A DNA stretch of 55,868 nt from Baffinella frigidus (lineage: Eukaryota; Cryptophyceae; Cryptomonadales; Baffinellaceae), in contig MU647066.1 in assembly GCA_026770585.1 (NCBI GenBank), positions 60,498 through 116,365 on the forward strand, read 5' to 3'. The position numbers and the translations under genes are program-made. Below the pieces are notes generated by a model. That model was given only the letters and a program-made list of their open reading frames with translations. It searched no databases and was not told the origin of the DNA. Positions 21,301 through 33,300 of this stretch are shown piece by piece. Within the stretch, counting starts at the first letter, position 1, and each line of letters starts with the position of its first letter.

Positions 21301-24300
21301 GCAGGCTCGCGCGCCGGCACCTGCGCCACGTTTTCGCTCTTCAGTTGACTGACTTGTACTACCAAACCCAGATCGTCAACTTTCGAATAGTCCGTCAACC
21401 CGACCGGTTCGAGGGTTGAGGGTTGAAGGTTGAGGGTTGAGGGTTGAGGGATTCGGGTGCGCACCCGGAGTCATCCGAAGCATCACAGCTGGCCGCGCGC
21501 GCCAAGTCCGCCCCATCGAAGAACCACACGTTCGCCGCCTGTTTTGGGGGTCAAGGTTTAGAGTTTCATGATTCGGGATTCGGGTTCCAGAATTCGGGGT
21601 TCGAGGGTACAGGGTTTAGGGGCTAGGATACAGAGAGAGAAACTGCGATTGTTACGGATCGAAACCAACATGGCCAACTCCAACCCCTGTGCCGTACGGT
21701 ACAGGGTTTGGAGTTTGGGGTTTATGGTTTATCACTAGGACTGGAAGTTTGGGGATTGGGGTTTGAGGTTGAGAGATTTGGGGGTAGTGCCAAGTGCCAC
21801 GCATCCCAGAACCATAGGTGAGCAGCCTAGCGTTTGGGGTTTGGGGTTTGGAGTTTGGAGTTTGGGGTCTAGGGTTTAGGGTTTGGTGAAACCCTGGAAC
21901 AGGGTGAATGGTTTATGGATTCGGGTTTAGGGCTTAGGGTACAGGGCTTAGGGTACATGGTACATGGTTTAGGGTTTAAGGTTTAGGGTTTGGGGTGTAG
22001 GGTTTAGGGAATAGGGTACAGGGTTTGGGGCGTGGTACCTCTGTTTCGATGACAAGCGTGGGGTTTCGGGTTTAGGGCTCAGGACGTAGGGTTTAGGGCT
22101 TGAGGGTCAAACCCTATACCGGAAGCCCTGCGCCTTGAAGTGCAGGGTTTGGTTTCTCTGTTTCGATGATGAGCATGTAGGGTTTGGTAGAGCGCTTGCG
22201 GGAAAACTTGGCCGATTTCAAGAAGAAACTTGTTCAGAAATCGAGAAATTTGTACCAGGACGGGACCTGTAAACGGTCCATCTAAACGATTCTGGTACAA
22301 ATTCTGAAAATATTTCTCTGAAAAATCGGCCAAGTTTTCCCGCAAGCGCTCTACCTCTGTTTCGATGATGAGCGTGTGGGGCCACACAGCGGGCTTCACA
22401 GGGATTTTCGGCCCAAATCGGGCCACCTTCCCGTTACCTTATCCGTAGGAACCGCCCCTATGTCTCTTCGGATTGCCTACCGTAGAGTGGTATGTCTTAT
22501 CGCTTAGGGGTTATTCGAAATTCCTTCGAGGTCCGCTGTGTGGTTTGGAACTTCTGTTTCGATGATGAGCGTGTAGGGCCACACGGTGGGCTTCGAGGTT
22601 TTCGTTGATTCTTGATTCCGGGGTGTTACGTGACCAATTCGCATAGAAAAATCCTCAAAGTTGATTGTCTTCAGGTAAGTGGACTTTTGATGAAAGGTTC
22701 GCAGTCCACCGTGTGGGTAGGGTTTGGTACCTCTGTTTCGATGATGAGCGTGGGGTTTTCGGCCGGCAGGGCCTCCGCGTTGCACACCAGGTTCTTGTCC
22801 CTGCTTGAGGGTTTCGGGTTTAGGGCTTTGGGGTTTAGGGTTTAGGGTTTAGGGTTTAGGGTTTGGGGTTTAGGGTTTAGGGTTAAGGGTTTAGGGTCTA
22901 GGGTTTAGGGTTTGAGGATTGCCATTTGGCCTCGCACGCGTCCACGTCTTCGAGCTTGACGCAGGCAAGAGCGTCTGGTTTCGGGTTTCGGGTTTAGGGC
23001 TTAGGGTTTAGGGTTTAGGGTTTAGGGTTTAGGGTTTAGTGTTTAGTTAGGGTTTAGGGATTAGGGTTAAGGGTTAAGAGTTTAGGGTTTAGGGTTTAGT
23101 CAGGGTTTAGGGTTTAGTGTTTAGTGTTTAGTGTTTAGTGTTTAGTGTTTAGTGTTTGGTGTTTAGTTAGGGTTTATAATTTAGGGTTTATAATTTAGGG
23201 TTTAGGGTTTCGGGTTTAGGGTTTAGGGTTGGTACCTTCAGGGCAGGTGCACGTGGTGGTCCCCCCGCAGAAATACACGTCCGACGTTGCTGTCGCCACC
23301 TGCCGCCGTGTTCTTAATTTAGTACCAGAGGGTTGAGTAAATCTCGTGTTTGGTCAACCCGCTGGTCCTGAATTAAGAACACGACCACCGACTGACCCGC
23401 GAGCAAGGGTGTTCTCATAGGCGAGACATCCCTACAAAAGGACCCCCAACCTGCCCAAATGCGGGGCTTTCGGGGGGAGGGGGGGGGGCGCAGAAACAAA
23501 CGACCGACGTCGCTGTTGCCACCTGCCGCGTTCAGGAGGGGGGGCACGGCAGGTCATGAGTGGGAATTTCAGGACGCAACGTTTCGTTTTCGTGGTACAA
23601 ATGGTACGTACTGGCCTGGTGACATGCGACGGTTCGTCGTTTCCACGTCCGGTCCGAATGCAAAATCCGGGTACAAATGTTGGTCGCCCCCCGGCAGAAA
23701 TACATGTCCGGCGTCGCTGTCGCCACCTGCCACGCCAGAGTGTTGGAAGGGGTCGCCAAAAGTCAAGCCCCCGAGATGAATAAGGGGATATTGTTTACGT
23801 TTGGCATTGTTCAACGCCAAAATTGGCGTTCCCATGGAGAGCTACCCCCTCCAGCTGTCTGGCGTGGTGCCGGGTTTAGGGGGGCAGGGGGTTAGAATGT
23901 AGGGTTTAGGGGTTGGGTGCAGGATTTCGGGCGATGTCTTTGAAGAGCTGTGTGACGTCTTGGGGGTTGTGGTTTGTGGTTTGTGGTTTAGGGTTTGGGG
24001 TTTGGGGTTTGGGGTTTATGGTTTAGGGGTAAGGGTTAAGGGTTTGGGGGTTAGGGTGGCACCCGGGGCAGCGCGTCTGTTCCGGGGGAGGCGCCCACAG
24101 GGTAGCTGTATACCACCTGCGTTTCGGGTTTGGGGTTTGGGGTTTGGGATTTGGGATTTAGGGTTTGGGGTTTGGGGTTTCGGGTTGAGGGCTTGGGTTT
24201 TGGAGTTTGGAGTTTGGAGTTTGGAGTTTGGAGTTTGGGGTTTGAGGTTGAGGGTTGAGGGTTTGGGGTTTGGGGTTTGGGACTTGGGGTTTGGGGCTTT

Positions 24301-27300
24301 ATTTTTTATGGTCTACAAGCGCCCCCTCCGCCGTCCAGGGGCCACGGTACGCTTCCTAATGCTATATTAACCAATGCTAAGGTAACACAATAGGAACTAA
24401 CCCACTTGCAACTAATGCAGAGTTAGGAAGCGTACCGTGGCAGGATCGTCAATCGAATAGCGTCAAGTATTCCTGAGGAATGAGGAAAATACGATTCCTC
24501 CCCGTGGCATTGGAGCCGTTAGCCTCATTTCTGAAGGAAAGGCTCCAATTCCCTATGTACTCGGTGGGATGAAATCGGCGCTCCCTAGCTCTGCCTGACT
24601 TTTATTCTGGCTCGTCCTGAAGGCTTTCTAGTCGCCCCTTTGTACTGGATTTCTGCTCTTAAATACTTGTAAGGACGAGCCATAATAAAACTCGGGCAGA
24701 GGTAGGCTCCGACGTGATGTGGCGGAGCGTCGCCCCGAGGCTCTTCTCCAAACCCTCAATCAAAACACATCCGGGGCTGCACCAGTACTGCGCAACGCCC
24801 GAAAACCGACCCCCGACCCTTCGACCCTCCTCGCCAATAAACCCCGAAGCGCAGCGTGGCGGTGTCGTCGAAATTTAATATCGGAACAACACAGATTCTG
24901 TCCCGCTATCTTAGGCTTCTGACGCCGAAGATAAGGGTGTATATGCTTTTTTAGGCATGCAATGATGCTATCTTACGCCTGTTTATGTGGACAAATTGTG
25001 GTGTGTTCCGAGATGATAGGGGGGACTTTGATCGGCTTGATGTGCCGTCGGGCCCAGATTCTGCTTTCATGAAGCTATGCGACCCTAAACCCCACACCCT
25101 ATGACCCCCCCGGCGCCTCCCTCCATCAAACGTGGCATTGTGTAACGATGTATGGTACCTGCGTGTTAATAGGGTAACGGGCTGAAAACCGGGTAGTTAG
25201 GCCTACGGTATTGCCTACGGTAGGCCGTAGGGGCCCAAGGGGGGTCCTGTGAAACATTAGGTCCTAGGGGCCCTACGGCCTACCGTAGGCAATACCGTAG
25301 GCCTAACTGCCCAGTTTTCAGGACGTTACCCTATTAATGTATGGTGCCTGCGTGTACAATGGCAGGTACGCTGACAGGTGTAGGATTGTAGGTTGGATCG
25401 TCGACTAACCGTACCGAGGCGGTGTCGTACCACATACTACGACTAGGCGTATATAACCCCCCACCCCCCACCCTAAAACCCCAACTCGAACGCGGCCGCG
25501 AGCAGTCGTTCCAGCCCCTCCGCGTGCTTTGCCTTGCCACTTAGCAGCCACCAGGGGCTTCACGGATACAGTCCATCTAAACGATTTGTGCTGGAATCTT
25601 ATCCATTGCCCTGGAATCTAACCGGGATTTCACCTCAAATTCAAGGCGAAAAGGTCTTCGGTCGCTGCTAAGTGGGATAGGCGATACGATGACAGGCTTG
25701 ATCCACGCAGGGCTCTTCGGTGGGGTATTCCAGGCCCGTTCTTGGAGCCATTGGCCCGTTCTTCGAGCCGTTTGCTACTCAACATTGACTTTTGAATACC
25801 GTTTCCCCTTGACAATTGACTTTTGAATACCCCCCCCAAGAGCCCTGCTTGATGTGGCGGAGCGCCTGCCGAAGGCTCTGCTTTTATCCGGTTATGAGGC
25901 CCTAATGTATGAGGTTTTGAGGGGCGAATGTATTTGAGAGCCTAATGTACGAGGTTATGGGGCCCATTAAGGATGGCATGAATATCTTTTTTGAGGTTAT
26001 GAGGTCCTCAACCCCGGGCCCCCAACCCCAAACCCTAAACCCTAAGTACTAAACCACGTACTAAACCCCGAGGGGTACCGAGTACTAAACCCCGAAGAGT
26101 AAGCCAAGTACTAAACCCCAAGTGCTCAACCCCCAAGAGTACCGTGGCGGGGTCGTCGATCGGTGATACGATTATCGCCGCGATGTGCCTGTTTGAGGGT
26201 TTCGGGTTTCGGGTTTCGGGTTTCGGGTTTCGGGTATAGGGTTGAGGGTTTAGGGTTTAGGGTTTGGGGTTTGGGGTTTAGGGTTTAGAGTATAGGGTTT
26301 AGGGTCTGGAGTTTAGGGATTAGGGTTTGGAGTTTAGGGTTTAGGGTTTAGGGTTTAGGGTTTGGGGTTTAGGGTTTAGGGTTTGGGGTTTAGGGTTTAG
26401 GGTTTAGGGTTTAGGGTATAGGGTATAGGGTTTAGGGTTTAGGGTTTGGGGTTTGGGGTGTGGGGTTTGGGGTTTGGGGTTTAGGGTTTAGGGTTTAGGA
26501 TTTAGGGTTTAGAGTTTAGGGTTCAAGGTTCAGGGTTCAGGGTTCAGGGTTTAGGGTTTAGGGTTTGAGGCATAGGGTGTAGGGTTTGGGGTTCAAACCG
26601 GAGCGTCGGGCCGCCCGAGGCCTGCTTCAACTGGGTTTGGGGTTTGGGTTTTCGGGTTTGGTGTTTGGGGTGTGGTGTTTGGTGTTTGGGTTTCCGGTTT
26701 AGGGTTTTGGGTTTTGGGTTTTGGGTTTTGGGTTTGGGGTTTTGGGTTTTGGGGCTTGGGGTTTGGGTTTTCGGTTTTTGGGTTTTGGGTTTTGGGTTTT
26801 GGGGTTTGGGGTTTGGGGTTTAGGGGTTCGAGTTACGGGTTCAGGGTTCAGGGTTCAGGGTTCGGGGTTTATGGTTTCAGGGTGTAGGGTGTAGGGAGTA
26901 GGGTGTAGGGTGTAGGATGTAGGGTGTAGGGTGTAGGGTTGAGGGTTGAGGGTTGAGGGTTGATAGGGGCTTACCGTGACGTTGATGTGCTCAACGAGGT
27001 TTGTCCAGTTGCCTCCCACAGGCCCCGGGACCTGTTTTCGGGTGTTCGGTCTCAGCCTATCCACACAGCGGACTTCGAAGGGATGTTTGAATAACCCTTA
27101 AACTTTAAGACCTACGACCCATACGGTAGGCAACCCGTAGGGGCATAGAGGGGTTCCTATGGATAAGGTAACGGAAAGGTGGGCCGATTTGGGCCGAAAA
27201 GCCCTTCGTAGCACGCTGTGTGGTCGGGCTCACCAGTTTGGAGAACCCAGGCACGTTTCGCTCCAAAGTTGCAAAGTCGCAATATTTGTACAGCACACCC

Positions 27301-30300
27301 AGCACGTCGGCTTGCGAATAGTGTGACAGTCAATCCTAGTGAGGCAGAGCGAGGGTTGCGACACGAGAATGCTAGAGGGGCCTATTTAAAACCAATGTGC
27401 GTTTGAAAATGGGCAATTGTGTAGTAACTCTCGTCGATTGGTCAAGTAATTCTACATACGTTGGCCAGGCGCGAGGTTGCAACACCCTATCCTGGTACAC
27501 ATACCCTACATACAAATAGGATGCTCCAGGAATCTCGAGTGGTGAGGTGCTGCGCGAGGTTGGTCCACTTGCCCTCCACAGGTTCCAGCACCTCGTTTCG
27601 GCTTTTGGGTTCTGGGTTCTGGGTTTTGGGTTTTGGTTGTTTGGTTTTTGGGTTTTGGGTTTTGGGGTTTTGGGGTTTTGGGGTCTGGTTTTTGGGTTTT
27701 GGTTGTTTGGTTTTTGGGTTTTGGGTTTTGGGGTTTTGGGTTCTGGGTTTTGTTTTTTGGGTTTTGTTTTTTTGTTTTTTGGTTTTTGGTTTTTGGGTTT
27801 TGGGTTTCGGGGTTTCGGGAGGGACCTTAATGGCCGTGTTGAAGTTGGGATCCGGGGTGTACGTCAGGGACCGCAGCGCCACGTTCAGCTGCGATGCACG
27901 GTTTGAGCGTTCAGGTTTCTGGGGTTAGAGTTTGGTTGATGTTCTGGGTTCGGGTCAAGCAGGTCTGGGTTTAGCGTTCAGGGTTCAGGGTTTAGGGTTT
28001 ATTTGACGTCCAAGGTGTATGTGAGAGATGGTGTAGGGGTTACGGTGTGGGGTGAAGGGTTTGTGATTTATGGTTAGCGGGCGGTTTGGTTTTTTTGTCT
28101 GGGGAAACCTGTTTTTCTTTCATTTGATGGCAACGAAAATTGCTACGCAATTCGTTCTTATTAGTAATATTAAAGAATTTGTGCACTAATTTTGATTGCC
28201 ATCAAATTAAAAAAAAATCGGGTTCCCCGGATAAGTTTAGGGTTTAGGGTTAGCGGGCAGTTTGGGTGAGAAACTGCAGCGCTATGTTGAGCGGTTGCGG
28301 TTCAGGGTTTAAGTTTCAGGGTTGAGAGTGTAGGGCGACCCCGGCTCTTCGGGGTTAGGGTTCAGGGCCTCGTAAGCTACTTCTAGGGTTTAGGGTTTAG
28401 GGTTTAGGGTTTAGGGTTTAGGGTTTAGGGTTTAGGGTTTAGGGTTNNNNNNNNNNNNNNNNNNNNNNNNNNNNNNNNNNNNNNNNNNNNNNNNNNNNNN
28501 NNNNNNNNNNNNNNNNNNNNNNNNNNNNNNNNNNNNNNNNNNNNNNNNNNNNNNNNNNNNNNNNNNNNNNNNNNNNNNNNNNNNNNNNNNNNNNNNNNNN
28601 NNNNNNNNNNNNNNNNNNNNNNNNNNNNNNNNNNNNNNNNNNNNNNNNNNNNNNNNNNNNNNNNNNNNNNNNNNNNNNNNNNNNNNNNNNNNNNNNNNNN
28701 NNNNNNNNNNNNNNNNNNNNNNNNNNNNNNNNNNNNNNNNNNNNNNNNNNNNNNNNNNNNNNNNNNNNNNNNNNNNNNNNNNNNNNNNNNNNNNNNNNNN
28801 NNNNNNNNNNNNNNNNNNNNNNNNNNNNNNNNNNNNNNNNNNNNNNNNNNNNNNNNNNNNNNNNNNNNNNNNNNNNNNNNNNNNNNNNNNNNNNNNNNNN
28901 NNNNNNNNNNNNNNNNNNNNNNNNNNNNNNNNNNNNNNNNNNNNNNNNNNNNNNNNNNNNNNNNNNNNNNNNNNNNNNNNNNNNNNNNNNNNNNNNNNNN
29001 NNNNNNNNNNNNNNNNNNNNNNNNNNNNNNNNNNNNNNNNNNNNNNNNNNNNNNNNNNNNNNNNNNNNNNNNNNNNNNNNNNNNNNNNNNNNNNNNNNNN
29101 NNNNNNNNNNNNNNNNNNNNNNNNNNNNNNNNNNNNNNNNNNNNNNNNNNNNNNNNNNNNNNNNNNNNNNNNNNNNNNNNNNNNNNNNNNNNNNNNNNNN
29201 NNNNNNNNNNNNNNNNNNNNNNNNNNNNNNNNNNNNNNNNNNNNNNNNNNNNNNNNNNNNNNNNNNNNNNNNNNNNNNNNNNNNNNNNNNNNNNNNNNNN
29301 NNNNNNNNNNNNNNNNNNNNNNNNNNNNNNNNNNNNNNNNNNNNNNNNNNNNNNNNNNNNNNNNNNNNNNNNNNCTCTCTCTCTCTCCCTCCCTCCCTCC
29401 CTCCCTCCCTCTCTCTCTCTGCCTCTCTCTCCCTCCCTCTCTCTCACACACACAGCAAACTCGACAGGGAGAGGGCAGGGGACGTGCCAGCGGCCTGCGA
29501 GAGCGACAAGGTGCCGTGGAGAACGTTGAGCTCCATTTCGTAGAAGTTGTCGAGGATCGTCACGTCCCCGTTGTCACGCGAGAGCGCCTGTTCGCCGCCA
29601 GGCGGTGTCAGCATGCCTCTTCGGGAGGCGACACGCAGACGCTCTAGAGAGTCACCGAAGATGCTCTAGACAGTCACTTACCCCGAGTCAGTTATCACCA
29701 CACTTAGAGCGGTTTTCGCATCTGGAGGCCACTCACCGACATGGAATCATGAACAATAGCTTCAATCCCGGTAACTTTTGGCGTTATCCTGAAGTTTTAG
29801 AGTTTTAGGTTGTGACAAACATGCCAAAAGTGGCCGTAATTGGAGCCCTTGTTCATGGTTTCATATCGGTGGGTGGCCGAGAGTTGCGAAAAGCGCTCTA
29901 CAGTTAACCGTCGGTTAACCGACGGTTATCGAGGATGGGCACGTCCCCAGGTTGTCAGATTATCGAAGATGGGCACGTCCCCTAACCGAACGTTATCGAG
30001 GAAGGGCACGTCCCCGCTGACGCGCGAGAACGCCATTTGTTACACCAGATGTCGGTTGACAACATGTCTTTGTACACGAGCAGTTATTAATTGGTACCAC
30101 GAAAATACATGGACCGGTCCGCGAAACCCACTGCCACAGTCTCGAATGCTACTCTCGAAATGCGCTCCGCGGGCAAAAAGTTGAGGTCAGGTCACGGATC
30201 CAACATGTTTCGGGATTTCCCCCCTTTTTGTGACATGTTCTGGGTGGGGGATGCTATTTTGGGATGCAAACCATGCCTACGATAGCATTAAAGTTCATTT

Positions 30301-33300
30301 TAAGAGATATGCAGCTCGTTCCTGACCTGACCTCGATTCCGCGCGGAGCCCATCTCGACAATTGAGAGAGATTCGTAATTTATTGCCAAACAACTAGGGT
30401 CAGCGCTGCACATGCCTTCCGCATTGTGCTACTGTCGGCCGCTCTTACGAGCTTTTTCCGGATGGATTCTATCTCCACCTCCTACATTTCGACAATAGAG
30501 ACACCAGCCGGTGTCACCACATCTTCCAAAACAAGTGGTGTCGCCAGAGTTTTGGGTTTTGAGTTTTGGATTTTGGGTTTTGGGTTTAGGTTCAGGGTGC
30601 AGGGTGCAGGGAGCAAGATGCAGGGTGCAGTGTTTAGGGTTTAGGGTTTATGGTTTAGGGTAAGGGTTTTCTAGAACAGGTTCAGGCATAGGTTTCGTGT
30701 TGAGGGTAGGATCGAACAGGGCAAGGGTTCAGGATTTAGGGTTCAGGGTTTAGGGTGCAGGGTTGACCTGCGGCGCCCCGCAGTTCTCGAGGAGGGTCCC
30801 GGCTCTGTCTCCCCCTCTCCCTCTCCCTCTCCCTCTCCCTCTCCCTCTCCCTTTCTCCCCCTCTCCCTCTCCCTCCCCCTCTCCCCCCCCCCTCTCTCTC
30901 CCTCTGACCTGCAGCGCCCCGCAGTTCTCGAGGAGGGTCCCGGCAGCGCGGGCGCAGTTGAACGATGAGAACGCCAGGGCGACATCCTCCATGGCGTGCA
31001 GCACTTCGGGCCCGCGCATCTCCATCGCCTGGTTGTTGAGGGGTGTTGGCTTCAGGGGGTTCCTACGGATAAGGCAACGGAAAGTCGGGCTCTCAGAGCC
31101 CGAAAATCGCTTGGTAGCCCGCTGTGTTGTGTACGATGAGAACGCGAGGGCTACATCCTCGACCGCGTGCAGCACTTCGAGGCCGCGCATGTCCAAGGCC
31201 TGGGGGGTTGGAGTGAAGGTTTCGGTCGCACTTGCGAGTTGCAAACGCGATTTGGATGGGAGCTGACTTAAGAAACCATCAATTTGCCCGTAAGTTGCCT
31301 CGAGGGTGGTAACCCTCGCGAAGGGGTACATGCTCCATGGCGTCACCCCACCTTCGAGCGCCGTGCCTCACGCGGGTTGGCTGCCACAGACTATTCCCAA
31401 GTTGACATACTGGGTGTGCGATACACATCCGTCAACTTTGAAGCTTCAAAGTTGACGGGCAGCACTTCGGGGCCGCGCATGTCCAACGCCTCCTTGTTTC
31501 AGGCTGTTGGCTTTGGGGTTTTGTGTTTAGGGAAGGTTTCTGGGGTGAAGTTTGAGCGTCGCAGAGGTGTTGGCGGCGCCAACAACTAAAAGGGTGTCTG
31601 GAAAGAACCCTAATCCTGAACCTTAAACCCCACACCTGAACCTTACACGGTAACACTCAGCATCTGCTCGCTGTCGACAGCGACAGCGAGCAGCGACAGC
31701 GAGCAGGGGTTTAGCTTATAGGGGGTTCTCTAGGAAAACCTGACGATCGTCACAGAGTGCTTCAGCGCCTGCCCCTTCTAGGCTCTTATATGCAGGAATT
31801 TCTAGAGAAAACCCTAACCAGAGGGGTTTCCAGAAAAAACCATAACCCTGAGCCCTGGCTGGACCCTAAACGGGGTTTCTGATGAAGAAAAAAACCTAAA
31901 TCTAATCCTGAAACCTAAACCCTATAAGAGGAAGCAGCTGCTCGACAGAGAGGACGTCGACAGATATGGTGATAGTGTGCTGCAGTGCCGCCACCTTCAC
32001 GCACCCCGTGTAGCTCCTAACCCCAAACCCCTAAACCCCAACCCCCAACCCCCAACCCCTGAACCCCACCCCCAAACCCCACACCTCAATCCCACACCCT
32101 AAACCCCACATCCAAAACCCTAAGCCCTAGCACCTAAGCCCTTCGCCCCAATCCCTCAACCTAAACGCCAAGCACCTGCTCAACAGCGAGGACGTCGACG
32201 GGAATGGTGACAGATTGCTTCAGCGCCTGCCCCTTCTGGGGGTTCCTTTGGCCAACCCTATGGAAAAAACCTCAACTAGAGGGGTTTCTAAAAAACCCCT
32301 GTGTGAGACAATCCTAAATAGAGTTTGTTTTAGAAACCCCAAACCCTGATCCGTAAACCCTAACCCCTAAACGCTAACACGAAGCCTAACCCCTATAAGA
32401 GGAAGCACCTGCTCAACAGCGAGGACGTCGATGCGAATGGTGAAAGAGTGCTTCAGCGCCTCCCCCTTCACGCACCCTGTGTAGCCCTGGTGTCGTGTTT
32501 AGGGTTTAGGATTTAGGGTTTTTTAGGGGTTCAGATTTCGGGTTTTATTTTTCGGGGTTCGGTTCGGGGTAAGTGTGCTGCAGCGCCGCCTTCTTCACGC
32601 ACTCCGTGTAGCCCTGGTGTCGTGCTTAGGGTTTAGGGTTTAAGGTTCAGGGTTTAGGGTTTAGGGTTTAGGGTTTAGGGTTTAGGGTTTAGGGTTCGGG
32701 GTTCATGATTCAAGGTTCAGGGTTCAGGGTTCAGGGTTTCGGGTTTCGGGTTTAGGGTTCAGGGTTTAGGGTTCATGGTTCATGGTTTAGGGTGTAGGGT
32801 GCAGCGCCGCTCCCCTCACGCAACCCGTGTAGCCCTGGATTCGTGTTGAGGGTTTGGGGTCTAGTGTCGAGGGGTTAGGCATTGAGGGGTTTTGGGTCTA
32901 GGATTTCGGGTTGAGGGATTCGGGCTTGGGTTTTGGTTTTTGGGTTTTATGGTTAATGGTTCATGGTTCATGGTTCATAGTTTATGGTTTAGGATTTATT
33001 GTTCATAGTTTATTGTTTATTGTTTATTGCTTATGGTTTAGGATTTTAACCCTACACCCCAAACCGAACAGTTTCTCGAAGATGGGCAAGCCCAGGTTCG
33101 AGAACAACCACTCGAAAATGCAAGATGGGCCTATTTACATGTGGGATTGTAAACATCTGCACCAGAATACGGTGTTCCAACCTCGTAACCGGCCTAACCA
33201 GGGCTTCAGTGGCTCCAGGGGCAATGAAAGTTACTACACAAATGCTACATACAAAATTATCTTGGTTTTGAACAGACCCCTCTTGCATTCTCGTGTGGAA

